DNA of 64,000 nt, taken from NCBI RefSeq assembly GCF_013359815.1, contig NZ_JABMCF010000033.1:248001-312000 (forward strand), written 5' to 3'. This document shows, piece by piece, positions 7,207 through 16,319 of the stretch. Under the pieces are notes generated by a model. The model was not told where the DNA came from and did not search any database. It worked only from the letters and a program-made list of their open reading frames with translations. The stretch is from Curtobacterium flaccumfaciens (GTDB lineage Bacteria; Actinomycetota; Actinomycetes; Actinomycetales; Microbacteriaceae). The first letter of the stretch is position 1, and each line of letters begins with the position of its first letter. Both the position numbers and the translations under genes were made by a program.

Positions 7207-9585
7207 TCAGTCCGTCAGGACCGTCGCGGCACGTCGTGCGCGGTTGCGGCGGAGGACCACGAGTGCCGCGATCCCGGCGAGCAGGAGCAGGCCCGCCGCG
7301 ATCGCCGGAGCGGTCAGGTCCGCACCCGTGTAGGCGAGGTCGCCACCGGCGCGCGGGTCGTCGTCGGTCCCGCCGACGCCACCGATGCCCGCGTCGTCAC
7401 CGTCACCCGCGCCGGGGATGACCCCGCCACCCGGGTTCGGGGTCGGAGCCGGGGTCGGGTCGACCGGGTCCGTGGGGTCGGTCGGGTCCGTCGGGTCGGT
7501 CGGGTCGACCGCTGCGGCGACCGGGATCGTCACGGCGAGGGTGACGGTCTGGCCACCCGGCAGGGTGACGACGAGTGGCGCGTCCGTCGTGGCGACCGGC
7601 TCGGCCACCGCGGCGAGCGAGACGGAACCTGCGGTGCGGGCGGAAGCGCGTGCGGCCGGCGCCTCGATCTCGGGGACCGTGACGGTCAGGGTCGCGCGAC
7701 CCTGCTCGTCGTTCTTGTCGGTGATCGTCGGGTCGATCGCCGACGATGCGAGCTCCTTGCCGTCCGCGGTGACCGAGACGGAGCCGGCCTTCGCCGGGTC
7801 CTCGCTGCTGAACACGAGCGACGACAGGTCGAGCTCGATTGCGTCACCGGGCTGGAAGCCACCGGCCGGGGTCGGTGTGACCGTGACGCCGACGGCGCGC
7901 TGGTCGACCGGGGGCGTGACCTTCGGGTTGGCGAGGAAGTAGTCCACCTGGGCCTGCAGGTCGACCTGGCCGGAGTCGGCGACGTTCGTGCCGGTCGCGA
8001 AGGCGGCGAAGTTGTCGCCACCGGTCGACAGGAACGAGTTGACGGTCACCTTGAGGGTGTCGGTCAGCGCGATCGCCTTGCCGTCGAGGGTCATGCCGGT
8101 GATGCGCTCGCCGCGACCCTTCGACGGGTCGTAGGTGTACGCGAAGCCGTCCGAGACGCCGAGCTTCAGGAACGGACGCTCGAGGCCGTCCGGCTGCCAC
8201 TGCTGCTCGAGGGCGTTCTTGATCTGCTGGCCGGTCATGTCCTTCGTCACCAGGGTGTTGGCGAACGGCTGGACGAGCGCGGCCTCCTTGTAGGTGACGG
8301 TGCCGTCCGGGTCGCCGGCGCCGCTGGACGCGTAGACCATGTCGGTGCGGAGACCGCCCGGGTTCATGAAGGCGACCTGCGAGCCGTTCCGCTCGGTGGC
8401 GCTGCGCTGGACCTCGGCGATGTAGTTGCCCAGGACGGACTCGCCGCCGCGGTTCTCGGCCTTGCGGTCGGACTGCACGGCGCGACGCAGGTCACCCGTG
8501 ATCTCGCCGAGCTTCTCGCCGCCCTTGACGTCGGCGACGGCCTTCGCGGCGGTCACGATGTCGCTCACGGCGTTGACCGAGGTGGTGTCGGCGGGGACAC
8601 GCTTGTCCTCGTTGACGGAGGTGACCGAGGACGTGATGCCGGTGAGCTGCTTGTCGGCGTCCACGGTGAGCTGCAGGTGTCCGAGGTTCACCCCGTAGGA
8701 CCCGGCCTGGATCACCGGACGCTTCGTGCCGTCGGGGCCGGCGATGGAGTGGTTGTACGTCGCGTGGGTGTGCGCCGACACGATGGCCGAGACCTTCGAC
8801 GAGACGCCCGAGGTGATCTTGCCGAACGCGCCGGTGCCGGTGGCGTCGGAGAGCGCGCTCGTGGTGGCGCCCTCGTGCACGAGCAGGACGAGCACGTCGG
8901 CCTCGCCGTTGTCGTCCTTGCCGTCGGTGAGCTGCTCGGCGTACCGGTTGACCTGGCTGACGATCGGGGCCATCGCGAGGCCCTTCACGCCGCCGGGGCT
9001 GACGAGCCCGGGGATGAGGTCCTCGGTGGTGGCACCGATGAAGCCGACCTTGACGCCACCCTTCTCCACGATGGAGTACGGCGTGAACGCGGGGTCGGTG
9101 GTGCCGGCCTTGACGATGTTCGCCGAGACGTACGGCCAGTCGGCGCGGTCCTCGATGCGGCCGGTCAGGTCGTCCTGGCCCTTGTCGAGCTCGTGGTTGC
9201 CGATCGCGCTGACGTCGAGGTCCATGGCGTTCAGGGCGTCGATCGTGGGGGAGTCCTGCTGGATGAGCGAGGTGAAGGTCGAGGCGCCCACGTTGTCGCC
9301 GACGCTGGCGAAGATCGTGTTCGGGTTGGCCTCGCGGTACGACTGCACGACGCCGGCGAGCTTCGCGGCGCCGGCGGCCTTGTCGGCGGCGGTGCCCTCG
9401 GACTCGATGCGACCGTGGAAGTCGTTGACGTCGATGATGTCGATCGTCGTGTCGCCCTCGGCGGCGACGGCTGCGGACGGGACGGACAGTGCGACCAGGA
9501 CCCCGGCGGTGGCGAGGGCCGCGCCGGCGCCGAGGCGTCGTCGGGTCGTCGCACCGGCGGTTCCGGTGGTGTGGGAAGTGTTCAT
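7207..9585 (-). CDS. Cell-wall-anchored 5'-nucleotidase / UDP-sugar hydrolase family protein
   Basis: 792 residues from ATG 9585, chosen because a Sec signal peptide (about residues 1-45) follows directly. The metallophosphatase domain shows 'DVNDFHGR', 'VGDNVGAS', 'GNHELDKG' and 'SAHTHATYNHS', all metal-site motifs of the calcineurin/5'-nucleotidase superfamily. The C-terminal 5'-nucleotidase domain spans about residues 340-530. A bacterial Ig-like stretch and a (DPT)n linker follow, then LAYTG 43 residues from the end, a helix and a basic tail: a class E-type LAXTG sorting signal. Role: extracellular nucleotide or nucleotide-sugar dephosphorylation for phosphate and nucleoside scavenging. 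The sortase is not in the window. Confidence 0.92.
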   Translation of the reverse strand: MNTSHTTGTAGATTRRRLGAGAALATAGVLVALSVPSAAVAAEGDTTIDIIDVNDFHGRIESEGTAADKAAGAAKLAGVVQSYREANPNTIFASVGDNVGASTFTSLIQQDSPTIDALNAMDLDVSAIGNHELDKGQDDLTGRIEDRADWPYVSANIVKAGTTDPAFTPYSIVEKGGVKVGFIGATTEDLIPGLVSPGGVKGLAMAPIVSQVNRYAEQLTDGKDDNGEADVLVLLVHEGATTSALSDATGTGAFGKITSGVSSKVSAIVSAHTHATYNHSIAGPDGTKRPVIQAGSYGVNLGHLQLTVDADKQLTGITSSVTSVNEDKRVPADTTSVNAVSDIVTAAKAVADVKGGEKLGEITGDLRRAVQSDRKAENRGGESVLGNYIAEVQRSATERNGSQVAFMNPGGLRTDMVYASSGAGDPDGTVTYKEAALVQPFANTLVTKDMTGQQIKNALEQQWQPDGLERPFLKLGVSDGFAYTYDPSKGRGERITGMTLDGKAIALTDTLKVTVNSFLSTGGDNFAAFATGTNVADSGQVDLQAQVDYFLANPKVTPPVDQRAVGVTVTPTPAGGFQPGDAIELDLSSLVFSSEDPAKAGSVSVTADGKELASSAIDPTITDKNDEQGRATLTVTVPEIEAPAARASARTAGSVSLAAVAEPVATTDAPLVVTLPGGQTVTLAVTIPVAAAVDPTDPTDPTDPTDPVDPTPAPTPNPGGGVIPGAGDGDDAGIGGVGGTDDDPRAGGDLAYTGADLTAPAIAAGLLLLAGIAALVVLRRNRARRAATVLTD

Positions 9586-9687
9586 CGCCGTCGAACCTAC
9601 GAAGACGCACAGGCGACCCGCCAGACCCCGTCGCAAGTCGTCACACGACGTTCACACGGCCGTCCCCCTGGGCCCGCCCGACCTGGT

Positions 9688-11502
9688 TCAGTCGCGGCCG
9701 AGGGCGCCCTTCACCCGCTCGGTGACCTCCGTCGCCATCGCCTTGGCGGAGTCCTTCACGACGTCGAACTCGACCGGGTCACCCTTCAGCAGGCTCTTCG
9801 CCGTGTTGATCGCGTACTCCTTCGTGATGTGCGGGGGCAGCGGCGGGACGCTCCGGCTGACGTACGCGTCGATGAGGGTCACCCCCTGGTGGGCGAAGGC
9901 CCGCTCGACCGCCGCCTCGACCTCGGAGTCCTCGTGCACCGCGATGCCCTGGAACCCGAGCAGCGTCGCGTACCCGGCGTAGTCGATCGACTCGACGTCC
10001 TGCGAGCCGCGCCACATCGGGTTGCCGTCCTCGGTGCGCATCTCCCACGACACCTGGCCGAGGTCGTCGTTGTGCATGACCACGATGACGAGCTGCTGGT
10101 TCGGCCAGGCCGCCAGGTACTTCTTCACGGTGATCAGCTCGTTCATGCCGAGCATCTGGAAGGCCCCGTCGCCGATCGTGCACACCGCCGGACGGTCCGG
10201 GAACGCGAACTTCGCCGTCACCGCGTACGGCATCGCCGCGAGCATCGTCGCGAGGCGGCCGGACATGTCGCCGCGCATGCCCTCGCGCAGCCGGATGTGG
10301 TGGCCGTACCAGTCGGCCGTCGTGCCGGCGTCCGCGGTGACCGTGACGCCGTCGGGCAGCCGGTCGTTCACGGCCTGGATCACCCGGCGCGGGTTCACGC
10401 CGTCGTCGTAGGCGACCTCGGACTGCGCACGCATCTCCGACTCCCACTCGCGCATCTCGTCGGCGACGGTCTGCTGGAAGGACTTGTCGGTCTTCTGCTC
10501 GAGCAGCGGGAGCACCGCGTCGAGCGTCGAGCCGACGTCGCCCCACAGGTTCAGCTCGGTCGGGTACCGCAGGCCGAGCTGCTCCGGCTTGATGTCGACC
10601 TGGATGCCCCGGGCCTGCCCCGTCTTCGGCATGTACTCGCCGTACGGGTAGTTCGTGCCGAGCAGCACGAGGGTGTCGCAGTCGCGGATCTGGTGCAGCG
10701 ACGGCAGCGACCCGAGCAGCCCGAGCTGCTGCGAGTGGTACGGCACGTCGGACGGGATCACGTCCTTGCCGCGGAGTGCCGTGATGATCCCCGCACCCGC
10801 CTTCTCGGCGGCGGCGAGCACCTGGGCCGTCGCACCGCGCGCACCCGCACCGACCAGGAACGTCACCTTCGACCCGGCGTTGATGATCTCCGCCATCTTC
10901 CGGACCTCGTCGGCGGGCGGCGTGATCCTGGTCGACGCGGGGACGTCGCTCGACCGCGAGGCCCAGTGCTCCAGCGGCGGTGCGTCGTACGCCATCGCCT
11001 GCACGTCGTGGGGCAGCACGACGACGGCCGGCTGCTTGCGCAGCGACGCCGTGCGGAACGCGGTGTCGAGCACCACACCGACGGCCTCGGGCGTGGCCAC
11101 CGTCTGCACGTAGCAGGCGACGTCGGCGAACACGCGCTCCAGGTTCGACTCCTGCTGCGTGAACGACCCCATCGCCGCGAGCCCCTGCTGGCCGACGATC
11201 GCCACCACCGGCTGGTTGTCCATCTGCGCGTCGTACAGACCGTTCAGCAGGTGGAAGGCACCGGGACTCGACGTCGCGACGCAGACCCCGACCTCGCCGG
11301 TGAACTTCGCGTGCGCGGTCGCCATCAGCGCCGCGATCTCCTCGTGCGTGGGGCGGACGTACTCCAGGCCGTCGCCCTTCGACGCCGCCTTGCCGAGCGC
11401 GCCGTCGAAGGCGCCGATCCCGTCGCCGGGGTACCCGAACACGCGGGAGACCCCCCACGCCTTGATGCGGTCGATGACGAAGTCGCTCACGGTCGTGCTC
11501 AT
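9688..11502 (-). CDS. Thiamine-pyrophosphate-dependent enzyme, pyruvate oxidase/dehydrogenase (quinone) type
   Basis: 604 residues with the three-domain TPP fold. The N-terminal PYR domain has 'RVFGYPGDGIGAFDGAL' and the catalytic Glu in 'THEEIAALMATAHA' near residue 55; the central domain (about 190-340) would bind FAD or a nucleotide; the PP domain has the TPP signature beginning 'IGDGAFQMLGMNEL' and ending 'VIVVMHNDDLGQ'. This resembles PoxB-like enzymes that decarboxylate pyruvate to acetate, and less the acetolactate synthases. The substrate is inferred. ATG 11502. It stands alone; a long palindrome (11550-11601) separates it from the sugar operon upstream on the same strand. Confidence 0.85.
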   Translation of the reverse strand: MSTTVSDFVIDRIKAWGVSRVFGYPGDGIGAFDGALGKAASKGDGLEYVRPTHEEIAALMATAHAKFTGEVGVCVATSSPGAFHLLNGLYDAQMDNQPVVAIVGQQGLAAMGSFTQQESNLERVFADVACYVQTVATPEAVGVVLDTAFRTASLRKQPAVVVLPHDVQAMAYDAPPLEHWASRSSDVPASTRITPPADEVRKMAEIINAGSKVTFLVGAGARGATAQVLAAAEKAGAGIITALRGKDVIPSDVPYHSQQLGLLGSLPSLHQIRDCDTLVLLGTNYPYGEYMPKTGQARGIQVDIKPEQLGLRYPTELNLWGDVGSTLDAVLPLLEQKTDKSFQQTVADEMREWESEMRAQSEVAYDDGVNPRRVIQAVNDRLPDGVTVTADAGTTADWYGHHIRLREGMRGDMSGRLATMLAAMPYAVTAKFAFPDRPAVCTIGDGAFQMLGMNELITVKKYLAAWPNQQLVIVVMHNDDLGQVSWEMRTEDGNPMWRGSQDVESIDYAGYATLLGFQGIAVHEDSEVEAAVERAFAHQGVTLIDAYVSRSVPPLPPHITKEYAINTAKSLLKGDPVEFDVVKDSAKAMATEVTERVKGALGRD

Positions 11503-11549
11503 GGCACCAGCGTGCGCGGGCGCGCACGGGTCCGTTCACAGGCACCGGA

Positions 11550-11601
11550 CTGGAGGCCCGGATCACGTGACCGACGTCGGTCACGTGATCCGGGCCTCCA
11601 G
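11550..11601. terminator. 52-bp perfect palindrome, terminator of the isomerase/dehydrogenase operon
   Basis: Arms 11550-11575 and 11576-11601 are exact reverse complements without a loop. The outer part is CTGGAGGCCCGG, the core of a palindrome family seen at several gene ends in this window. It follows the stop of the leftward isomerase gene by 35 bp. Confidence 0.7.
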
Positions 11602-11636
11602 ACCAGGGCCCTGTGCTCGTTGCCGGTGGGTGCTCG

Positions 11637-12563
11637 CTACTGCTCCTGCGCGATCAACGGTCGCAGCGTGCGGTGCGCGATGCGCAGCCCCTCGAGCACC
11701 CGGTCGTCGGTGCCGCCCCAGAGCGGGTCCTCGTGCTCGACGCTCAGCGTGCCGTCGAAGCCCGCCTCGTAGAGGCGGTCGACGACGCGCGGCCAGTCCA
11801 CGACACCGCGGCCCGGCACCCGGAACCGCCACCAGCCCATGTCCCACGGGTCGTCGCCCTTGTCGACCTTGCCGAAGAACCCGTACTCGTTGCGCCGCTC
11901 GGGGAACAGCTCCAGGTCCTTCGCCTGGGCGTGCACGATGTGCTCGGCGAACGGCAGGATCGTCTCGACCGGGTCGATGCCGATCCACGTCAGGTGCGAC
12001 GGGTCCCAGTTCAGGCCGAAGCCCAGGCCGGTGACCCAGCCCCAGAGCTCGGGGGAGTACGCGATGTTGCCGGGGTACCCGTCGGGGTGCCAGCCCTCCA
12101 TCACGCAGTTCTCGATGACGAGCCGCACGCCCCGCTCGCCGGCGTAGTCGACGAGCTCGGGCAGGACCCGGTTCCCCTCGGCCATGTTCTCGCGGACGGA
12201 CTTCGTGGTGTCGCGGCCGATGAACGTGCCGACGTACGGGATGCCGAGCGTCTGCGCGGTGTCGATCGCGTGCTTGAGGTGGGTCCGCACCGCCGCCCGG
12301 TGCTCCGGGTCCCGGTGCAGGTTGTTCTCGTAGTACGCGAGCGCGGAGATCTCGAGGCCGGTGCGGTCGAGCAGGGCGCGGGTGGCCAGGGCGTCCTCGT
12401 CCGTGAACGTGGCGACCGGCAGGTGCGCCGCCTCGAAGTCGCGGCCGCCGGTGCCCGGCCAGACGGCGACCTCGAGCCGCTCGTAGCCCTGCTGCTGGGC
12501 GAACCCGGCGATCCGGTCGAGCGACCAACCGGGCAGGCAGGCGGTCAGCATGCCGAGCTTCAC
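11637..12563 (-). CDS. Sugar phosphate isomerase/epimerase family protein (AP endonuclease 2 TIM barrel)
   Basis: 308 residues from GTG 12563; this start overlaps the TGA of the upstream dehydrogenase (GTGA) and gives the family N-terminus 'VKLGMLTACLPGWSL'. Metal-binding acidic and His residues of the xylose-isomerase-like barrel are visible in 'VIENCVMEG', 'NWDPSHLTW', 'VHAQAKDLE' and 'LSVEHEDPLW'. It is translationally coupled to the Gfo/Idh/MocA gene, a pairing common in inositol, hexose or trehalose-derivative catabolism (oxidation to a keto sugar, then isomerisation). Substrate not determinable. Confidence 0.88.
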   Translation of the reverse strand: MKLGMLTACLPGWSLDRIAGFAQQQGYERLEVAVWPGTGGRDFEAAHLPVATFTDEDALATRALLDRTGLEISALAYYENNLHRDPEHRAAVRTHLKHAIDTAQTLGIPYVGTFIGRDTTKSVRENMAEGNRVLPELVDYAGERGVRLVIENCVMEGWHPDGYPGNIAYSPELWGWVTGLGFGLNWDPSHLTWIGIDPVETILPFAEHIVHAQAKDLELFPERRNEYGFFGKVDKGDDPWDMGWWRFRVPGRGVVDWPRVVDRLYEAGFDGTLSVEHEDPLWGGTDDRVLEGLRIAHRTLRPLIAQEQ

Positions 12564-13717
12564 CGGATCTCCCGCCAGGTCGTCTCGGCCGCGCTGCCGA
12601 TCACGGCCTCGATGATGTCGGCGGAGCGGGCGCCGTCCGCGAACGTCGGCAGTCCGTCGGGGGCCACCCCGGTGCGGACCGCGGTGTAGGTGTCGGCGAC
12701 GAAGGCCGCGAAGGCGTCGAGGTACCCCTGCGGGTGCCCGGCCGGCACGATCGCCAGCCGGCGCTGGTCCGGGTACCCCTGCGACGGGTCGCGGACCACG
12801 ATCTGGGCGCCGCGCTCGTTGCCGAACCACGCGGACTCGGGCTGCTCTTGGTCGAACGCCGCGCTGCCGCGGGTGCCGTCGACCTCGAACCACAGGCGGT
12901 TCTTCCGGCCCGACGCGACCTGCGAGATCACGACGTTCCCGATGCGGCCCGTGGCGGTGCGGAAGGTGGCGACGGCGGTGTCCTCGGTGGTGACCTCGGC
13001 ACGCTCGGCCGCGTCGGCCACCGGGTCCGGGTCGGGGGAACCGGAGAACGACGGGCCGGACGCCGCCGGCCGCGTCGGGTAGACGATGTCGGTCGCCGCG
13101 GACACCGAGGCGAAGCGCTCACCCGTGACGAACTCGACCAGGTCGCACCAGTGCGAGCCGATGTCGGCGAACGCGCGGGACAGGCCGCTCGAGGTCGGGT
13201 CGACCCGCCAGCTCGAGGCGTCCTCGTCGAGCATCCAGTCCTGCAGGTAGTGACCGTGCACCGCGAGCAGCCGGCCGAGCTCACCGTCGGCGATGCGCGC
13301 CCGGATCTCGCGGACCATCGGGTGGTACCGGTACACGAACGGCACGGTGGCCACGACGCCGGCCTCGGCTGCGGCGGCGACGAGCTCGGCGGCCTGGGCG
13401 GGGTCGATCGCCAGGGGCTTCTCGCACACCACGTTGATGCCGGCCGCGATCACCGCGAGCGCCTGCGGGTGGTGCTGGTCGTTCGGGGTGCAGATGTGCA
13501 CGACGTCGGGGGCGTCGGCGATGACCTCGTCGAGGGAGGCGTAGCCACGGGGCAGGTCGAGCTGCGCCGCCACCTGCTCGGAGCGGGCGGCGTTCCGGCC
13601 GAGCACACCGAGGACCTCGGCACCGGAGGCCCGGGCCGCCCGGGCGTGGACGCCGGCGATCATGCCCGTCCCGACCACGGCGACACGGAGGCGTCGCCCT
13701 TCGTACCCACTGCTCAT
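12560..13717 (-). CDS. Gfo/Idh/MocA family NAD(P)-dependent sugar dehydrogenase
   Basis: 385 residues. The Rossmann motif 'VAVVGTGMIAGVHARAA' is near residue 12 and the catalytic-lysine motif 'VVCEKPLAI' near residue 95; the C-terminal alpha/beta domain follows. ATG 13717 with GAGGGAG upstream. First gene of a two-gene operon with the isomerase. It probably oxidises a hydroxyl of a sugar or cyclitol; the exact substrate is unknown. Confidence 0.9.
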   Translation of the reverse strand: MSSGYEGRRLRVAVVGTGMIAGVHARAARASGAEVLGVLGRNAARSEQVAAQLDLPRGYASLDEVIADAPDVVHICTPNDQHHPQALAVIAAGINVVCEKPLAIDPAQAAELVAAAAEAGVVATVPFVYRYHPMVREIRARIADGELGRLLAVHGHYLQDWMLDEDASSWRVDPTSSGLSRAFADIGSHWCDLVEFVTGERFASVSAATDIVYPTRPAASGPSFSGSPDPDPVADAAERAEVTTEDTAVATFRTATGRIGNVVISQVASGRKNRLWFEVDGTRGSAAFDQEQPESAWFGNERGAQIVVRDPSQGYPDQRRLAIVPAGHPQGYLDAFAAFVADTYTAVRTGVAPDGLPTFADGARSADIIEAVIGSAAETTWREIR

Positions 13718-13793
13718 GGTGCTCCCTCGCGCCGGAATGACACCACCGTAGCGGCCCGGTCATCCACCGGGGCCGATGAGTACCGTCTGCTGC

Positions 13794-15215
13794 ATGTCGA
13801 GCCTCCAGACCAGCCTGCTCATCCTCGGAGCCAGCGGCGACCTGTCCAAGCGCCTGCTCCTGCCCGGCCTCGCCACCCTGCTCCAGGTGAAGGACGACTG
13901 GGACGTCCAGCTCGTCGGGGCCGGTGTCGAGGACCTGTCCGACGCCGACTGGAAGGCGCAGGTGCGCGAGTCCTTCGAGAACGCGCAGGCGTCGAAGAAC
14001 GAGGAGGACGAGGGCGCCTCGGGTGACACAGCGCTGCCGGAGCGACTGCAGGCCGTGGTCGACGCCTCGACCTACCGGAAGGCCGACGTCACCGACCCCG
14101 ACGACCTGCGGGCACTGCTCGCCGTGTGCGAGCACGACCCCGCGATCTACTTCGCGCTGCCGCCCGCGGTCACCGAGAAGAGCTGCGAGCAGCTCGCCCA
14201 CCTCGACCTGCCCGCCGGCACCCGCCTGGCGCTCGAGAAGCCGTTCGGCACCGACGCCGACAGCGCCTCGCACCTGAACGACCTGCTGCACTCGTTCATC
14301 CCCGAGGAGCGCATCCACCGCGTCGACCACTTCCTCGGCCGCTCCACCGTGCTGAACCTGCTCGGGATGCGCTTCGCCAACCGCATCATCGAACCGCTGC
14401 TCTCGTCGCAGCACGTCGAGCGCGTCGACATCGTCTACGACGAGACCCTCGGGCTCGAGGGCCGGGCGCGCTACTACGACAAGGCCGGGGCGCTCACCGA
14501 CATGATCCAGAGCCACCTGCTGCAGGTGATGGCCGTCGTCGCGATGGAGGCCCCCGCCTCGATCAAGGCCGACGACCTGCGCACCCAGAAGGAGCTCGTG
14601 CTGCGGGCGGTCCGACCGTGGGGCGGCGACGTCGTCACCGCGGGCAAGCGCGCCCGGTACACCGCCGGCACCGTCGGGGACCGCCAGCTGCCGTCGTACG
14701 TCGACGAGGACGGCGTGGACCCGTCGCTCGGCACCGAGACCCTCGCCCAGCTCACCCTGGAGATCGCGAACTGGCGCTGGGCCGGCGTCCCCTTCACCCT
14801 GCGGTCCGGCAAGGCGCTCGCCGCGCAGCGCCGCGAGATCGTCATCACGTTCAAGGACTCCCCGCACGTGCCCGAGGGACTCACCGGCACCGAGTTGCCC
14901 GACCGGCTGCGCATCTGGATCGCCCCGGACGAGATGCAGCTCGAGCTCAACGTCAACGGCGCGGGTGACCCGTACACGATCGACCACACGAGCCTCGAGG
15001 TGACGTTCAACCCCGGGCGCCTGAGTGCCTACGGCGAGGTGCTGGCCGGCGTGCTCGAGGGCGACGCGACGCTGTCGGTCCGCGGCGACAGCGCCGTGCA
15101 GGGCTGGAAGGTCGTCGGGCCGTTCCTCGACGCGTGGAAGGCCGGCAGGGCTCCCCTCGACGAGTACGCCGCCGGGTCCGTCGGCCCGGACGGCTGGGAC
15201 AACATCGAGGCCTGA
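13794..15215 (+). CDS. Glucose-6-phosphate dehydrogenase family protein, active-site variant
   Basis: 473 residues from ATG 13794, preferred because 'SLLILGASGDLSKRLLLPG' is the normal N-terminus; ATG 13776 in frame is an alternative. The NADP Rossmann motif (GASGDL), 'ALEKPFG' and the C-terminal domain ('GALTDMIQSHLLQ', 'RSGKALA') are all present. The signature RIDHYLGKE is replaced by 'RVDHFLGRST': the conserved Lys is Arg. It is not beside opcA, transaldolase or 6-phosphogluconolactonase genes, so it is likely a second, specialised copy. Reaction by family: sugar 6-phosphate to lactone with NADP reduction. Divergent from the Gfo/Idh gene, about 75 bp between starts. Confidence 0.88.
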   Translation: MSSLQTSLLILGASGDLSKRLLLPGLATLLQVKDDWDVQLVGAGVEDLSDADWKAQVRESFENAQASKNEEDEGASGDTALPERLQAVVDASTYRKADVTDPDDLRALLAVCEHDPAIYFALPPAVTEKSCEQLAHLDLPAGTRLALEKPFGTDADSASHLNDLLHSFIPEERIHRVDHFLGRSTVLNLLGMRFANRIIEPLLSSQHVERVDIVYDETLGLEGRARYYDKAGALTDMIQSHLLQVMAVVAMEAPASIKADDLRTQKELVLRAVRPWGGDVVTAGKRARYTAGTVGDRQLPSYVDEDGVDPSLGTETLAQLTLEIANWRWAGVPFTLRSGKALAAQRREIVITFKDSPHVPEGLTGTELPDRLRIWIAPDEMQLELNVNGAGDPYTIDHTSLEVTFNPGRLSAYGEVLAGVLEGDATLSVRGDSAVQGWKVVGPFLDAWKAGRAPLDEYAAGSVGPDGWDNIEA

Positions 15216-15244
15216 GCCCGAGCGGCGGCGTAGCGTCGGGCGAC

Positions 15245-16030
15245 GTGAACACCACCGACGACGTCCTGCAGACCGTTCCCGAACCCGCCGGCGCCGACAT
15301 CCGTGTCGACGACGTCCCCTACGACCACGAGGGGACCGAACTGCTCGGTGTGCTCGCGAAGGACGCCGCGATCGCGGGCCGTCGTCCGGCCGTCCTCGTC
15401 GTGCACGACTGGCACGGCGTGAACGAGCACGTCGAGGCCCGGGTGACGATGCTCGCCCGGCTCGGCTACGTCGCGTTCGGCGCGGACATCTACGGAGCCG
15501 GCGTCCGCCCCGGTGACGACACCGCGGCCCAGGTCGCCGGCGGTTTCTACCAGGACCTGCCCCTGCTGCGCGCCCGCGCCACCGCCGGGCTCGAGCGACT
15601 GCTCGCCGACCCGGACGTCGACCCCGCCCGCGTCGTCGTCATGGGGTACTGCTTCGGCGGCTCCACCGCACTCGAACTCGCACGGACCGGGGCCGACCTG
15701 GTCGGTGCCGTGGCGTTCCACGGCGGCCTCATCGCGCACGACCCCTCGGACGCCGCGGACATCCGGGCGAAGCTGCTCGTCCTCACCGGGGGCGCCGACC
15801 CCGTCGTGCCGGACGAGGCCGTGCACGCGTGGCAGGACGAGATGCGGGCGGCGCCGGACGTCGACTGGCAGGTCGTGACGTACTCGGGCGCGATGCACGC
15901 GTTCGCGGTGCCGGGCACCGACGCCCCGGGCCACGGCGCGCAGTACCAGGAACGTGCCGACCGCCGGTCGTGGCAGGCACTCCGGGTGTTCCTGGCCGAG
16001 GTGTTCGACGAGGAGCCCGCGGCGCTGTGA
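15245..16030 (+). CDS. Dienelactone hydrolase family protein
   Basis: 261 residues from GTG 15245, 29 bp after the dehydrogenase, so probably the same transcript. Alpha/beta hydrolase fold with a Cys nucleophile in 'VMGYCFGGSTALE' (about residue 137), Asp in 'TGGADPVVPDE' and His in 'SGAMHAFAVPG', the catalytic triad of dienelactone hydrolases. Substrate unknown; these enzymes open lactones or hydrolyse esters. Being next to an enzyme that makes a lactone, it might act on a sugar lactone, which is speculation. Confidence 0.88.
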   Translation: MNTTDDVLQTVPEPAGADIRVDDVPYDHEGTELLGVLAKDAAIAGRRPAVLVVHDWHGVNEHVEARVTMLARLGYVAFGADIYGAGVRPGDDTAAQVAGGFYQDLPLLRARATAGLERLLADPDVDPARVVVMGYCFGGSTALELARTGADLVGAVAFHGGLIAHDPSDAADIRAKLLVLTGGADPVVPDEAVHAWQDEMRAAPDVDWQVVTYSGAMHAFAVPGTDAPGHGAQYQERADRRSWQALRVFLAEVFDEEPAAL

Positions 16031-16089
16031 CGGTGCGGCCGTCGGAGACCACTCGCGACACGCCGAGCACGGGGGCCGGAGCGCCTCGA

Positions 16090-16119
16090 TTGGCGCCCGG
16101 GCCGCACCTGTTGTAGAGT
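16090..16119 (+). promoter_or_regulatory. Promoter of the tRNA-Arg gene
   Basis: TTGGCG (16090-16095) and TAGAGT (16114-16119) with an 18-bp spacer, about 20 bp upstream of the mature tRNA. Confidence 0.6.
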
Positions 16120-16140
16120 CTTCCACGGCCGCAAGGCCAC

Positions 16141-16213
16141 GCGCTCGTAGCTCAATGGATAGAGCATCTGACTACGGATCAGAAGGTTGGGGGTTCGAGT
16201 CCCTTCGAGCGCA
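16141..16213 (+). tRNA. tRNA-Arg (anticodon ACG)
   Basis: 73 nt. Acceptor stem GCGCTCG pairs with CGAGCGC, the D arm is TAGCTCAATGGATAGAGCA, the anticodon stem TCTGA/TCAGA encloses CTACGGA with anticodon ACG, and the T arm contains GGTTCGAGTCC. The discriminator base is A and the CCA end is not encoded. ACG is read as ICG after deamination and decodes CGU/CGC/CGA. Confidence 0.97.
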
Positions 16214-16223
16214 CAGGCAAGCA

Positions 16224-16270
16224 GAACGACGAAGGGCCCCGGTGGATTCCACCGGGGCCCTTCGTCGTTC
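16224..16270 (+). terminator. Terminator of tRNA-Arg
   Basis: Perfect 23-bp arms (16224-16246 and 16248-16270) with a single-base loop, ten bases after the tRNA. Confidence 0.85.
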
Positions 16271-16319
16271 CAGCCAGCGTGCGCGCACGGGTCCGTCCGT
16301 CGCGCGTCAGCTCCGTGCG

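Noticed and set aside
7189-11772. Open frame of about 1500 codons on the + strand
   Set aside because: It runs antisense to the nucleotidase and TPP enzyme genes, is extremely Arg/Asp/Gly-rich and has no domain. It is a high-GC shadow frame.
11613-12689. Long + strand frame opposite the isomerase gene
   Set aside because: Shadow frame with the typical Arg/Asp/Val composition of antisense high-GC DNA.
16141-16213. tRNA gene as a possible integration site
   Set aside because: No integrase and no repeat of the tRNA 3' end nearby; the flanking genes look like ordinary chromosome.
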